Assembly: GCF_030811855.1 (NCBI RefSeq)
Contig: NZ_JAUSRN010000002.1
Coordinates: forward strand, 496,001 to 560,000
Direction of reading: 5' to 3'
Length of the DNA stretch: 64,000 nt
Origin: Variovorax paradoxus
Lineage (GTDB): Bacteria > Pseudomonadota > Gammaproteobacteria > Burkholderiales > Burkholderiaceae_C
A program made the position numbers and the translations under genes. The notes beneath the pieces are model-generated. The model was given only the letters and a program-made list of their open reading frames with translations. It was not told where the DNA came from and ran no database searches. Of this stretch, positions 9,340-18,679 are shown piece by piece (positions within the stretch are counted from its first letter, which is position 1; each line of letters begins with the position of its first letter).

Positions 9340-10616
9340 AGCCGGCCATCCGCAGCACCCAACGGCAGAAGGCTTTTTACATCAAAAAGCACAGCGCCCG
9401 CTTGGCCAAAGGCCTTGATGCCAGACTCCCCCATGGCAACAAATTGGTGGTGTCCCACCGCCAGCACCACAGCAGCATATTGGCCGGATTGAGGCGTTTG
9501 GCTCAAGCATTTCAGTCCATATTCATGCTCGGCATCGGCCACATTGACCCAAGGATCGAACACGTCCACATGGACGTTGTAACTCTGAAGAGTGCGCACA
9601 ATGTCCACCACCTTCGTGTTCCGCACGTCCGGACAGTTTTCCTTGAAGGTCAGACCTAGCACCAAGACTTTGCTGCCTAGTACGGGCAAGCTTTTGCGCA
9701 GCATCAACTTGATGACTTCGTCGGCTACGTGCGTAGCCATGTTGTCGTTGATGCGTCTGCCCGCCAAAATCACCTCAGGGTGATAGCCGACTTCGACCGC
9801 CTTGTGCGTCAGGTAGTACGGATCCACACCTATGCAGTGGCCACCCACCAGTCCCGGGCGAAAAGGCAGAAAGTTCCACTTGGTGCCCGCGGCCTGCAAT
9901 ACCTCTAGCGTGTCAATGCCCAACCTGTGAAAGATCAGGCTCAACTCATTCATGAGCGCAATGTTCACGTCCCGCTGGGTGTTTTCAATCACCTTCGCGG
10001 CTTCGGCCACTTTGATGCTGCTGGACTTGTGGGTGCCGGCAGTAATGATCTCGCGATACAACTGGTCGACGATTTCTGCGACCTCGGGTGTACTGCCGCT
10101 GGTCACCTTCTTGATAGTGGGCAGGCGGTGTTCTTTGTCGCCCGGGTTGATCCGCTCGGGGCTATAGCCGCAGAAGAAGTCAATGTTGAACTTCTTGCCA
10201 TTGCTGAACTTTTCCAGCACCGGAACGCACACCTCTTCGGTGGCACCGGGGTAGACCGTGGATTCGTAAATGACGATCGCACCGGGCGGCATGACTTTGC
10301 CCACGGTTTCGCTAGCCTTGATCAACGGAGTCAAGTCAGGTCGATTGGCGTTGTCGATAGGAGTGGGCACCGTGACAATGAAGACTCCGCAATCGCGCAG
10401 GTCAGCTGTCTCGGAGGTGAAGACCAACTGCCTCGCAGTCTTCAACTCCTCGGATGTGGTTTCAAGCGTGTGGTCACGCCCAACCCTCAGTTCGGCAATG
10501 CGCTTGGGGTTGATGTCAAACCCAATGACGTCGCGCTTCTTTCCGAATTCGACGGCTAGGGGCAAGCCCACGTAGCCCAAGCCGATTACGGCAACTTTTG
10601 GATTGTTCGAGTTCAT
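9336..10616 (-). CDS. wbpO: UDP-N-acetylhexosamine 6-dehydrogenase, WbpO/TviB type
   Basis: Oxidises UDP-HexNAc to the uronic acid with two NAD+. It has 426 residues. Seen in the sequence: GLGYVG nucleotide motif (12-17), SPERINPGD (152-160), catalytic Cys261 in [11 protein letters not shown], and the C-terminal UDP-binding domain with [19 protein letters not shown]. This matches the nucleotide-sugar dehydrogenase family, and the VipA/TviB subgroup by overall similarity. The partner epimerase follows with a 4 bp overlap. A 157 bp spacer with no evident gene separates it from the export lipoprotein gene. Confidence 0.92.
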   Translation of the reverse strand: MNSNNPKVAVIGLGYVGLPLAVEFGKKRDVIGFDINPKRIAELRVGRDHTLETTSEELKTARQLVFTSETADLRDCGVFIVTVPTPIDNANRPDLTPLIKASETVGKVMPPGAIVIYESTVYPGATEEVCVPVLEKFSNGKKFNIDFFCGYSPERINPGDKEHRLPTIKKVTSGSTPEVAEIVDQLYREIITAGTHKSSSIKVAEAAKVIENTQRDVNIALMNELSLIFHRLGIDTLEVLQAAGTKWNFLPFRPGLVGGHCIGVDPYYLTHKAVEVGYHPEVILAGRRINDNMATHVADEVIKLMLRKSLPVLGSKVLVLGLTFKENCPDVRNTKVVDIVRTLQSYNVHVDVFDPWVNVADAEHEYGLKCLSQTPQSGQYAAVVLAVGHHQFVAMGESGIKAFGQAGAVLFDVKSLLPLGAADGRL

Positions 10617-10773
10617 TCGGGCCTAGTCCCGGAGATAAAGCGCTCTAGCCACAACTGGGCAAAGCCGCGGACTGCAAGGCTCCAAGTTCGACTTGAAGAA
10701 CTCGGAGAACAACCGACCAAATTGGCCGGTGTGCCCTGGCAAGACCCGTTCACCATGACCACCCCGGCCGCTA

Positions 10774-11916
10774 TCAGCGGAACCGATCCGCCGTTTCGCT
10801 ACCCAGATTCACCACTTGGGCGGCGGGCAATATCAAACTGATCACGCGGTTCCACTTCACGAGCGGCACGGGGTCGATGTAGACCACGTCTTGCGCCTCC
10901 AGGCTGAACTGCCGGGCCAGCACCATGGCGGCCGGGTTCTTGGCGTCCAGATGGAAGATGGCGGGCAAGCCCGTGGCACCCTGGCGAATCACGTAGATCT
11001 GGCCGGGGTTGGAGGTGGTGAGAATCGGCCCGCCCGCTTCGCCCAACGCTTCGTTCAGGTTGAGGCGGCCGTTGCTGCGCACCGTGAGCGCCGATGGCCG
11101 CAAGATTTCGCCCATCACAAACACCTTCGCGTCTTCGCGGTGGCCCACGCGAATGGTGTCGCCGCTCATCAAGGGGATGTCGTTGCCGTCGCGGCCGGCT
11201 TCGCGCAGGCGCGTCAGGTTGATATCGATGGACTTGCCATCGCGAACCAGTGTCACGTTCGCAAAGTTTCCGTTTGCGGTGATGCCGCCGGCCCGGTTGA
11301 TGGCCTCGGCAAGCGTCATGGGCAAGTCGGTGAAGACCTGCGAGCCTGGTGCGCGCACTTCGCCTTCTACGTAGGCGCGGCGGCTTCTGAACGACTGAAT
11401 GCGCACCGTCACCTGGGGCTCGCGCACTTGGGTGACGATCAGCTTGGAGATGAGTTCGCCGGCCTCGGCTTCGGTGAGTCCCGCAACCCTGACGCGGCCC
11501 ACATACGGAAAGGCAATTTCGCCAGCCGAGTCGACGATGAAGCCGGGCGCCACGCTCACACCGGTAGGGTCGGACTGCTGCGAGATGACGGCGCCGGCAT
11601 TGGGCAGCAGCTCGGGGTGGTCGTAAACGATGACGCCCACCACGTCTCCAGGGCCGATGGTGTAACGCTGCGGCTTGCCGAACAGCGCTCCGACTTCTGG
11701 CGGCACGCTCTTGGGCGTCAGCTTGGCCAGCGTGCGCACAAGGGCCGGCGTGATGGGGGTGATCCGGTCTTCGGGCGCCGCGTCGGGCAGGTACTGGAAC
11801 TTGGGTGGAAGATCCTCGGCGCTCTGGTAGGGCTCTACGGTGCCCATGCCAGGCACGATGGTGCAGGCTTGAAGCAGGGCACCCACCAATAGAGCAGCGA
11901 CCGATATATGTCTCAC
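10774..11916 (-). CDS. Outer-membrane polysaccharide export lipoprotein, Wza family
   Basis: Forms the outer-membrane exit pore for capsule or exopolysaccharide. It has 380 residues. The signal peptide ends in a lipobox LLQAC (Cys18). The poly-export domain starts near YTIGPGDVVGVIVYDHPEL and is followed by two SLBB-type domains (RAYVEGEVRAPG and KVFVMGEILRPS). The start is a GTG at 11916 with GGAGG about 10 nt upstream on the minus strand. It is the promoter-proximal gene of the cluster. The matching inner-membrane kinase (Wzc) and phosphatase are not in the window. Confidence 0.9.
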   Translation of the reverse strand: MRHISVAALLVGALLQACTIVPGMGTVEPYQSAEDLPPKFQYLPDAAPEDRITPITPALVRTLAKLTPKSVPPEVGALFGKPQRYTIGPGDVVGVIVYDHPELLPNAGAVISQQSDPTGVSVAPGFIVDSAGEIAFPYVGRVRVAGLTEAEAGELISKLIVTQVREPQVTVRIQSFRSRRAYVEGEVRAPGSQVFTDLPMTLAEAINRAGGITANGNFANVTLVRDGKSIDINLTRLREAGRDGNDIPLMSGDTIRVGHREDAKVFVMGEILRPSALTVRSNGRLNLNEALGEAGGPILTTSNPGQIYVIRQGATGLPAIFHLDAKNPAAMVLARQFSLEAQDVVYIDPVPLVKWNRVISLILPAAQVVNLGSETADRFR

Positions 11917-12540
11917 AAAACAAACCTCCGCTTTTTATTGCGCCTTGCGGCGAACATCTCGCTGAGGATTAGCTGTTTTCTATGCCTCCTCTATTGAGGC
12001 CATCTTAACTATTGTTGCCAAAAGGTTTCCCAAGTGGAAAGGGGGCGCAATTACGGCTCCAAAATAGATAACACTACTTACGTTTGGCAACCCACAATTT
12101 GATAGAAGTGTGGTGGCGTTAAATCGACGGCAAGCGATGCCGTTTTTGATGCGATCAGGAGGAGGATGAGGAGACATGCCAGAGGGGAGAAAGCCGGTCG
12201 GCCTACATGTCGCCTAACCTATCGCGGCGCTCGATGGTTACTGCACACGCGTTCCCTAGCCCGCCTTAAGCAGGTGATGGCGGCGAAATTCCAGCCCAAA
12301 TACGTCGTCTTTCGACAACTATTTTTTGGGGTGCACGCACTAATCTTTGAAATAATAGAAGTTCAAAGTATTAGAGCGTTAATACATCGAAAGCAATCTG
12401 AGTGCGCCCGGTTTTGGCGCGACGAATACTTTTGTAATCGCAATTGCAATCTTTGCGGCTCGCGAATTTATCGGCTTTTTTGAGCATTGGCTGCTCTTCA
12501 AGACGCGCGCTGCGACTGTTGCCGTCGTCCAAGAACAAAA
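11917..12540. other. Gene-free 624 bp region upstream of the polysaccharide cluster
   Basis: I see no convincing gene. One short plus-strand frame (12166-12483) has no recognisable domain and unusual composition. The stretch 12300-12480 is AT-rich. It presumably holds the cluster promoter and regulatory sites, and may be a decayed remnant of transferred DNA. A CCTC/GAGG hairpin is visible around 11984-11996. Confidence 0.5.
12061..12090 (-). promoter_or_regulatory. Candidate promoter of the polysaccharide operon
   Basis: On the minus strand TTGCCA (12090-12085) is followed after 18 bp by TATTTT (12066-12061), about 145 nt upstream of the export lipoprotein start. The match is moderate and the region is AT-rich. 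Confidence 0.35.
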
Positions 12541-12577
12541 AAAAACGGGTCAGAGCTTGTGGCTCTGACCCGTTTTT
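12541..12577 (-). terminator. Strong intrinsic terminator after tRNA-Pro
   Basis: A perfect 16 bp stem runs from AAAAACGGGTCAGAGC (12541-12556) to its complement (12562-12577), with a 5 nt loop. The A/T ends make it usable from both sides. It closes the thrS-to-tRNA-Pro transcription unit and insulates it from the polysaccharide cluster. Confidence 0.92.
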
Positions 12578-12590
12578 CTATCTGACGATA

Positions 12591-12667
12591 TGGTCGGTGT
12601 GAAAGGATTCGAACCTTCGACCCCTTGCACCCCATGCAAGTGCGCTACCAGGCTGCGCCACACACCG
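12591..12667 (-). tRNA. tRNA-Pro (anticodon GGG)
   Basis: A 77 nt cloverleaf read on the minus strand. The acceptor stem CGGTGTG pairs perfectly with CACACCG, followed by discriminator A and an encoded CCA. The anticodon stem CTTGC/GCAAG encloses the loop ATGGGGT, giving anticodon GGG (Pro). The T arm holds GGTTCGAATCC. It starts 27 nt after the MerR gene stop, with no terminator between, so it is probably co-transcribed with ihfA-merR. Confidence 0.96.
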
Positions 12668-12693
12668 AAGCCCTCAATTATAGCCGGCGGAAA

Positions 12694-13170
12694 TCACCGT
12701 CCGACGGTCAGGAGCTCACGAATTTCAAAAAGCTCGCGGCGCAAGTGCATCAGCTGCGACGGATCGACGGTGCGGGTGGCTTGCTGAGGCTCGGGGTTGG
12801 AGGTGTCTTCGTCGTCCTGGTGCAGGACCGCGTCGAACTCTTCCTGGTCGATTTCGACTGCTTCCATCCCCTCGAGCGGGACGATGCCGGCTTTGCGGCG
12901 CTCGCGCTCGCCTTGGACGAGTTCTTGCAGCTTGTTGCGCGCGCCGCTGATGGTAAAGCCCTGGTCGTAGAGCAAGTCGCGGATGCGGCGAATCATGAGC
13001 ACCTCGTGGTGCTGGTAGTAGCGCCGGTTGCCGCGCCGCTTCATGGGACGCAGTTGCGTGAACTCCTGCTCCCAATAGCGCAGCACGTGCGGCTTGACAC
13101 CGCACAGCTCGCCCACCTCACCAATGGTGAAGTAGCGTTTGACGGGAATCGGCGGGAGCGCTTTCTCCAT
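12694..13170 (-). CDS. MerR-family transcriptional regulator
   Basis: A small regulator (158 residues from the chosen ATG). The N-terminal winged helix begins YFTIGEVGELCGVKPHVLRYWE, followed by the MerR wing RRGNRRYYQHHEV and an acidic C-terminal tail. There are no metal-binding cysteines at the C-terminus, so it is not a metal sensor of the classical type. It sits directly after ihfA, a conserved arrangement in Burkholderiales. The ATG at 13170 is preceded by GGAAA; an in-frame ATG at 13179 and a TTG at 13188 are alternatives. The target is unknown. Confidence 0.88.
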   Translation of the reverse strand: MEKALPPIPVKRYFTIGEVGELCGVKPHVLRYWEQEFTQLRPMKRRGNRRYYQHHEVLMIRRIRDLLYDQGFTISGARNKLQELVQGERERRKAGIVPLEGMEAVEIDQEEFDAVLHQDDEDTSNPEPQQATRTVDPSQLMHLRRELFEIRELLTVGR

Positions 13171-13244
13171 TATTTCCATTGAAATCAAGACCGTGCGCGG
13201 GAAACCTTAGAGATTACTCTACGCAGCCGCGCAGCGCCAAGCCC

Positions 13245-13622
13245 TTATTCGGCTCCCAGGCTCCACTCGACCTCTGAAGTGCCGCTGGGCTCGATGCTTC
13301 CGTGGATCTGTTCCTTGAGCTTGGCGCTGGCGTGAAAGGTGGCCACGCGCCGCTCGCCGATGGGAATGGCCTCGCCGGTGCGCGGATTGCGCCCGGGCCG
13401 GGGGGCCTTCACCCGGATCTGGAAGTTGCCAAAGCCCGAAATCTTGACGTCGGTGCCTTCGATCAGGCTGTTGGCAATGAGGTCGAAGAAAGCCTCGACC
13501 ATGTCCTTGGATTCGCGCTTGTTGAGGCCGATTTGCTCGAACAGCAAGTCAGCCAGGTGCGCCTTCGTGAGTGCGGGCGTTTCGAGGGCTTCGAGCGTGA
13601 ATTCCGCAGCGTTCATTCTCAT
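13245..13622 (-). CDS. ihfA: Integration host factor subunit alpha
   Basis: DNA-bending nucleoid protein that forms a heterodimer with IhfB. It has 125 residues from the ATG at 13622. Seen in the sequence: ALTKAHLADLLFEQIGLNKRESK at the N-terminus, the HU/IHF core DVKISGFGNFQIRVKAPRPGRNPRTGE with the intercalating-proline arm, and a longer than usual C-terminal tail. The start codon overlaps the pheT stop (TGATG), giving tight coupling as in the E. coli pheT-ihfA arrangement. A TTG one codon upstream is less likely. Confidence 0.96.
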   Translation of the reverse strand: MRMNAAEFTLEALETPALTKAHLADLLFEQIGLNKRESKDMVEAFFDLIANSLIEGTDVKISGFGNFQIRVKAPRPGRNPRTGEAIPIGERRVATFHASAKLKEQIHGSIEPSGTSEVEWSLGAE

Positions 13623-16063
13623 CAACCTCTCAGGCGGGCGCCGAGTGTGGCGCTCAGTTGTTCGACGATGGCGCGCACGGCAGGTTCCACCTGTTCGTCG
13701 GTCAGCGTGGCGTTGTCGTCCTGAAAGTTCAGGCGAACCGCCATGCTCTTCTCCCCTTGCACCAAGCCGCCCGATGCAGGCGCGGTGCCGTCGCGTGCAG
13801 GTTGCGGACGATAGATGTCGAACAGCGTGGCGTCGCGCAGCAGCCCTTGCGCAGCGGCCGCCGATTGAATGGCCTGCATCAATGCATTGTGCGTGACGGC
13901 CTCGGCCACCACCACGGCAATGTCGCGCTCCACGGCCTGGTGCTTGGGCACCGGCTTGGCCACGGGCACGGGCCGCGCGGTCACGTCATCGAGGTCGAGT
14001 TCAAAAACCACGGGGGGCAGGGCAAAGTCCCACTTCTGGCGCCAGCGCGGATGCAGCTCGCCGACAAAGCCGATGGCCTTGCCGTTGATGAGCACGCGGG
14101 CGGAGCGGCCGGGGTGGAGGGCCGGGTGCTCGGCCGGCTCGAAGCTTGGCACCAGAGGTGCGAGCAGCGCTTCGACGTCGCCCTTGGCGTCGTAAAAATC
14201 GACGCGGTGCGGCTTGCCGTCCCAGCGCGCATCTTCGGCATCGCCCCAGGCAAGGCCGGCCACGCGCATGGGCTGGTGAACGCCGCGCACGGTGCTGTCG
14301 GTGGTGGCCACGCTGTCGTCGCGCATGAACACACGGCCGGCTTCGAACACGCGCACGCGCGGGGCCTTGCGGTCGAGGTTGAACTTGAGCACCTGCAGCA
14401 GCGAGCCAATCAGCGACGAGCGCATCACGCTCATTTGGCTGGCAATGGGGTTCAGCAGCTTGACGGGGTTGGCATTGCCGGCCAGGTCTTGTTCCCAGTG
14501 CGCTTCAACAAAGCTGAAGTTGATGGTTTCCTGGTAGCCGAGCGCGGCCAGGCTGCGGCGCACCGCAAAGCGGCTGCGCTGTGCCTCGGGCCGAACGCGA
14601 GCGGTGATGGGCGCGAGGGGCGCGGTGGTCGGCAGGTTGTTGAAGCCAATGAGGCGTGCGACTTCTTCGATCAGGTCTTCTTCGATGAGCAGGTCGAAGC
14701 GGTGCGGCGGCGGCGTAACGGTCAAGGTGCCCTCGCCTTCGAGCAGGGCAAAACCGAGGCGACGCAGCGCGTCGGCGCATTGCGCCTGCGTCAAAGGCAT
14801 GCCGATGACGCGCGCGGCACGTGCCACGCGCAGCGTGACGGGCATGGCCTCGGGCACGTTCAAGATCTTGTCGTCCATGGCGCCGGCCTGGCCGCCGCAG
14901 ATCTCGACGATAAGCTGCGTGATGCGCTCGATGATCTGCACCGTGCGGCTCGGGTCGACGCCGCGCTCGTAGCGATGCCCGGCATCGGTCGAAAAATTGA
15001 AGCGGCGCGAGCGGCCCTGAACGGCTTCGGGCCACCAGAACGCGGCCTCTACGTAGATGTTGCGCGTGTCGTCCGACACCGAGGTGGCATCGCCGCCCAT
15101 GATGCCGGCGAGCGATTCGACGGCCTCGTCGTCGGCAATGACGCCGACCTTGTCGTCGACGCTGATGGTGGCGCCGTTCAGCAGCTTGAGCTGCTCGCCT
15201 GCCTTGCCCCAGCGCACCGTGAGGCCGCCATGGATCTTGTCGAGGTCGAAGATGTGGCTGGGCTGGCCGTACTCGAACATGACGTAGTTCGAGATGTCGA
15301 CCAGCGGCGTCACGCTGCGTTGGCCGCAGCGCGCGAGGCGCTCGACCATCCACGCCGGCGTGGTCACCTTGGTGTTCACGCCGCGCACAATGCGGCCCGA
15401 AAAGCGGCCGCAGAGTTCGGGCGCTTCCACCTTCACCGGCAGCACGTCGGCAAACGATGTTGCGACCGGCGCAATGGCGGGCGTCTTGAGCGGCGCGCCG
15501 GTGAGCGCAGCGAGTTCGCGTGCAATGCCGTACACGCTCAGGCCATGCGCGAGGTTGGGCGTGAGCTTGAGGGTGAGCAGTGCGTCGTCGAGCTTGAGCA
15601 CGTCGCGCACGTCGGTGCCAATGGGTGCATCGGCATCGAGCTCGAGCAGGCCGCCGTGGTCTTCGCTCAGCTGCAGCTCGCGGGCCGAGCACAGCATGCC
15701 CTGGCTCTCGACGCCGCGCAGCTTGCCAAGCTTGATGAGAAAGGGCTTGCCGTCTTCACCGGGCGGCAGTTCGGCACCGACCAGCGCGCAGGGCACCTTG
15801 ATGCCGACGCGCGCATTGGGTGCGCCGCACACGATGTTGAGCAAGGCGCCCTGCCCCACGTCCACCTGGCACACGCGCAGGCGATCGGCGTTGGGGTGTT
15901 GCACGGCTTCCTTGATCTCGCCAACCACGATGCGGCTGAAGGGCGGCGCCACGGGGCGGCGTTCTTCGACCTCGAAGCCGCCCATGGTGAGCGTTTCGGC
16001 CAGCTCGGCGCTGCCAAGGGGCGGATTGCAGAACTCGCGCAGCCAGGATTCCGGGAATTGCAT
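13622..16063 (-). CDS. pheT: Phenylalanyl-tRNA synthetase beta subunit
   Basis: Beta chain of the (alpha-beta)2 enzyme that charges tRNA-Phe; carries editing and tRNA-binding domains. It has 813 residues. The N-terminus MQFPESWLREFCNPPL is followed by an EMAP-like tRNA-binding domain (about 40-150), the B3/B4 editing domain, the B5 domain, and the ferredoxin-fold anticodon-binding domain at the end (KHQAVERDIAVVV). It lies 41 bp after pheS. The long plus-strand reading frame across the same stretch is a high-GC shadow. Confidence 0.98.
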   Translation of the reverse strand: MQFPESWLREFCNPPLGSAELAETLTMGGFEVEERRPVAPPFSRIVVGEIKEAVQHPNADRLRVCQVDVGQGALLNIVCGAPNARVGIKVPCALVGAELPPGEDGKPFLIKLGKLRGVESQGMLCSARELQLSEDHGGLLELDADAPIGTDVRDVLKLDDALLTLKLTPNLAHGLSVYGIARELAALTGAPLKTPAIAPVATSFADVLPVKVEAPELCGRFSGRIVRGVNTKVTTPAWMVERLARCGQRSVTPLVDISNYVMFEYGQPSHIFDLDKIHGGLTVRWGKAGEQLKLLNGATISVDDKVGVIADDEAVESLAGIMGGDATSVSDDTRNIYVEAAFWWPEAVQGRSRRFNFSTDAGHRYERGVDPSRTVQIIERITQLIVEICGGQAGAMDDKILNVPEAMPVTLRVARAARVIGMPLTQAQCADALRRLGFALLEGEGTLTVTPPPHRFDLLIEEDLIEEVARLIGFNNLPTTAPLAPITARVRPEAQRSRFAVRRSLAALGYQETINFSFVEAHWEQDLAGNANPVKLLNPIASQMSVMRSSLIGSLLQVLKFNLDRKAPRVRVFEAGRVFMRDDSVATTDSTVRGVHQPMRVAGLAWGDAEDARWDGKPHRVDFYDAKGDVEALLAPLVPSFEPAEHPALHPGRSARVLINGKAIGFVGELHPRWRQKWDFALPPVVFELDLDDVTARPVPVAKPVPKHQAVERDIAVVVAEAVTHNALMQAIQSAAAAQGLLRDATLFDIYRPQPARDGTAPASGGLVQGEKSMAVRLNFQDDNATLTDEQVEPAVRAIVEQLSATLGARLRG

Positions 16064-16104
16064 CTCTTCGATCTCGTATTCGGTTTTGTTCTATGGATGG
16101 GTGC

Positions 16105-17181
16105 TTACTGGAACTGCGAGAGAAAGCGCAGGTCGCCGTCGAAGAACAGCCGCAGGTCGTTCACGCCGTAGCGCAGCATCGTGAGCCGGTCGGGCCCCAT
16201 GCCAAAGGCAAAGCCGATGTAGCGCTCGGGGTCGAGGCCCATGTTGCGCACCACGTTCGGGTGCACCTGGCCCGAGCCCGCGACTTCGAGCCAACGGCCG
16301 GCCAAGGGGCCGCTCGCAAACTGGATGTCGATTTCAGCGCTGGGCTCGGTGAACGGAAAGAAGCTCGGGCGAAAGCGCAGCACGAGGTCGTCGCTCTCGA
16401 AGAAAGTGCGGCAGAAGTCGGTGAAGATGACCTTCAGGTCCTTGAAGCTCACGTTTTCGCCGAGCCACAGGCCTTCGCACTGGTGGAACATGGGCGAGTG
16501 CGTGGCGTCGCTGTCGACACGGTAGGTGCGGCCGGGCGCAATGACGCGGATCTCGGGCGCCTTGACGGCACCGGTGGTGTCGGCTGCAGCGGCGGCAAAC
16601 TCAGCCGCGTATTTCTTGATGTGCTGATGCGCGTAGCGAACCTGCATGGGGCTGGTGTGCGGACGCAGGTTGTACGGAATGCCGTCGTCGCCGTTCAGGT
16701 CGACATAGAAGGTGTCCTGCATCGAACGTGCAGGATGGTTTGGCGGGTTGTTGAGCGAGGTGAAGCTGTGCCAGTCGCTCTCGATCTCGGGGCCGTCGGC
16801 CACGTCGAAGCCCATGCTGGAGAAGATCTCTTCGATGCGCTCCAGGGTGCGGCTCACGGGGTGCAATCCGCCCGGAATGCGGCGGCGGCCGGGCAGGCTC
16901 ACGTCGAGGGCTTCAGCACGCAGTTGCAGCGAAAGCTCTTCGTCGGCCAGCTGCTGGCGGCGTTCGGTCAGCGAGGACTCGATGGCCTGTTTGGCCACGT
17001 TGATTGCGGCGCCGCGCGACTTTTTCTCGTCGACGCTGAGTGCGGCCATGCCCTTCATCAGCTCGGTGATGCGGCCCGACTTGCCGAGGAACTGCGCCTT
17101 GGCGTTCTCGAGCTCGGCGGGCGTTTTCGCTTCGGCGAAGGCGGCGCGTGCGGTGGCTACCAGGGAGTCCAACTCGTTCAT
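16105..17181 (-). CDS. pheS: Phenylalanyl-tRNA synthetase alpha subunit
   Basis: Catalytic subunit for Phe-tRNA formation. It has 358 residues from the ATG at 17181 ([15 protein letters not shown]), which matches the family start; the frame stays open upstream without homology. It has the N-terminal coiled coil, motif 2 around [15 protein letters not shown] and motif 3 [14 protein letters not shown] terminator-like hairpin sits 20-60 nt upstream, so transcription into pheST may be tuned. Confidence 0.97.
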   Translation of the reverse strand: MNELDSLVATARAAFAEAKTPAELENAKAQFLGKSGRITELMKGMAALSVDEKKSRGAAINVAKQAIESSLTERRQQLADEELSLQLRAEALDVSLPGRRRIPGGLHPVSRTLERIEEIFSSMGFDVADGPEIESDWHSFTSLNNPPNHPARSMQDTFYVDLNGDDGIPYNLRPHTSPMQVRYAHQHIKKYAAEFAAAAADTTGAVKAPEIRVIAPGRTYRVDSDATHSPMFHQCEGLWLGENVSFKDLKVIFTDFCRTFFESDDLVLRFRPSFFPFTEPSAEIDIQFASGPLAGRWLEVAGSGQVHPNVVRNMGLDPERYIGFAFGMGPDRLTMLRYGVNDLRLFFDGDLRFLSQFQ

Positions 17182-17202
17182 AGCAACAGAAAATAGGCGG
17201 GG

Positions 17203-17243
17203 AAATAAAAAAAGAGCTGGAGCCTTTTCAAGCGCCAGCCCTT
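17203..17243 (-). terminator. Terminator-like hairpin between rplT and pheS (possible attenuator)
   Basis: On the minus strand AAGGGCTGG (17243-17235) pairs with CCAGCTCTT (17220-17212) with one G-U pair; an internal mismatch, two further GC pairs and an 8 nt loop complete the hairpin. TTTTTTTATTT follows directly. It lies inside the operon just before pheS. No Phe-rich leader peptide precedes it, so it may simply lower pheST expression or be a read-through terminator. Confidence 0.6.
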
Positions 17244-17296
17244 GTGTCGTGGGCGCAGGAGGCCGCCACGAAGGCAGCCGCCCTTGCTTTACAGGA

Positions 17297-17656
17297 TCAA
17301 GCAGCCAGCTTGGCCTTGACCTGCTCCACGATGCCGGCAAAAGCGGCCTTGTCGTGCACTGCGATGTCCGCAAGCATCTTGCGGTCGATCTCGATTCCGG
17401 CCTTGCGGATGCCGTTTGCAAACTGGCTGTAGGTCAGGCCCAGTTCACGCGAGGCGGCGTTGATACGCGCGATCCACAGTTGACGGAAAACGCGCTTCTT
17501 GTTGCGGCGGTCACGGTAGGCATATTGCCCAGCCTTCATTACCGCCTGTTTGGCGATGCGGAAGACATTACCGCGGCGACCACGGAAACCCTTGGCGAGT
17601 GCGAGAACTTTCTTGTGGCGGGCGCGAGCCGTTACACCACGTTTGACGCGAGGCAT
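17297..17656 (-). CDS. rplT: 50S ribosomal protein L20
   Basis: Large-subunit assembly protein that binds 23S rRNA. It has 119 residues and starts [16 protein letters not shown], the classical L20 N-terminus rich in Arg/Lys, followed by [11 protein letters not shown] and the globular domain with [20 protein letters not shown]. It lies 24 bp after rpmI. In E. coli L20 represses rpmI-rplT translation through the leader; whether that applies here is not shown. Confidence 0.98.
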   Translation of the reverse strand: MPRVKRGVTARARHKKVLALAKGFRGRRGNVFRIAKQAVMKAGQYAYRDRRNKKRVFRQLWIARINAASRELGLTYSQFANGIRKAGIEIDRKMLADIAVHDKAAFAGIVEQVKAKLAA

Positions 17657-17680
17657 GTGTGTACTCCTTGTTCGTCTGAG

Positions 17681-17884
17681 TTAAATGCCACGGCCGGGCA
17701 GCATGGCGGCGACAGAAACCATGTTGGTTTCATGCACTGCGACTGCACCACGGAGGTGACGCTTGTTCTTGGTGGTCTTCTTCGTCAAGATGTGACGCTT
17801 GAAGGCTTGACCGCGCTTGACGGTGCCACCGGGACGAACGCGGAAACGTTTTTTCGCGCTGCTCTTGGTCTTCATTTTGGGCAT
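17681..17884 (-). CDS. rpmI: 50S ribosomal protein L35
   Basis: Small basic protein of the large ribosomal subunit. It has 67 residues, [20 protein letters not shown] at the N-terminus and the [20 protein letters not shown] motif. A clear AAAGGAG lies upstream of the ATG. The 169 bp gap up to infC has no gene and may hold the L20-responsive leader known from other bacteria. Confidence 0.97.
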   Translation of the reverse strand: MPKMKTKSSAKKRFRVRPGGTVKRGQAFKRHILTKKTTKNKRHLRGAVAVHETNMVSVAAMLPGRGI

Positions 17885-18053
17885 ATGAATGCTCCTTTAG
17901 TTTGTGCTCGTGAGGCGCCGCGGATACTCCACGGACTTGTTGGCCCCGAGACACTTCTTTATCTCGCCCTTGCCTGCCCTTCTTGCGAAGCGCCGGCAAC
18001 GGCGAAATTCTTTAAACCCTGCTAACTGACTCTCTCTAGCCCGGCCAGCCTTT

Positions 18054-18665
18054 TCAGGCTGCCGCGGGCGCCGACGACGTTTCCGTCGACGCGGGCTTGG
18101 CGGCACCACCGCCACCCGGCTTCTTGCGGCCCGGAGCGATCATCATGATCATCTGCCGGCCTTCGAGCTTGGGGAACTGCTCGACGACGATCAGGTCGGC
18201 CAGCTCATCGCGAATGCGCTGCAGCAAGGCCAGACCGAGCTCCTGGTGCGTGATCTCGCGGCCGCGGAAGCGCAGCGTGATCTTGCATTTGTCGCCCTCT
18301 TCAAGAAAGCGCTTGATGTTGCGCATCTTGATGTTGTAGTCGCCATCGTCGGTACCGGGGCGGAACTTGATTTCCTTGACCTCGATGACCTTCTGCTTCG
18401 ACTTCGCCTCGGCCGCTTTCTTCTGCTCGTGGTACTTGAACTTGCCGTACTCGATCAGGCGGCACACTGGCGGATTGGCCGCGGCAACGACCTCTACCAG
18501 ATCCACGTCAGCCTCACCAGCGAGGCGCAAGGCCTCGGAGAGACTCATAACACCCAATGGCTCGTTTTCCGGGCCTACAAGGCGGACTTCCGGGGCCATG
18601 ATTTCCCGGTTCAGGCGGTGTTGGCGTTCCTCGCGGTGGCGGCGGTCGCGAAATGCAGTAGCGAT
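18054..18665 (-). CDS. infC: Translation initiation factor IF-3 with an ATC start codon
   Basis: IF-3 binds the 30S subunit and polices start-codon choice. The conserved N-terminal stretch is encoded upstream of the first ATG (18599): codons from 18665 read [20 protein letters not shown] and run straight into [11 protein letters not shown], giving 203 residues. The first codon is ATC, preceded by AAGGA with 8 nt spacing. Non-canonical AUU/AUC/AUA starts in infC are the known basis of its autoregulation. The C-domain ([25 protein letters not shown]) is complete, and a short Ala/Ser/Thr-rich tail follows. Confidence 0.95.
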   Translation of the reverse strand: MATAFRDRRHREERQHRLNREIMAPEVRLVGPENEPLGVMSLSEALRLAGEADVDLVEVVAAANPPVCRLIEYGKFKYHEQKKAAEAKSKQKVIEVKEIKFRPGTDDGDYNIKMRNIKRFLEEGDKCKITLRFRGREITHQELGLALLQRIRDELADLIVVEQFPKLEGRQMIMMIAPGRKKPGGGGAAKPASTETSSAPAAA

Positions 18666-18679
18666 GGTCAGAATCCTTC

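Noticed and set aside
12166..12483. A 105-codon plus-strand frame in the gap upstream of the polysaccharide cluster
   Set aside because: No domain, no good ribosome-binding site and composition unlike neighbouring genes; treated as non-coding.
12591..12667. tRNA-Pro as an integration site with a mobile element next to it
   Set aside because: No integrase gene or direct repeat of the tRNA 3' end is visible in the flanking sequence.
13658..16171. An 837-codon plus-strand frame opposite pheT
   Set aside because: It is the high-GC antisense shadow of pheT, has no recognisable domain and is His/Ala/Arg-rich, as such shadows are.
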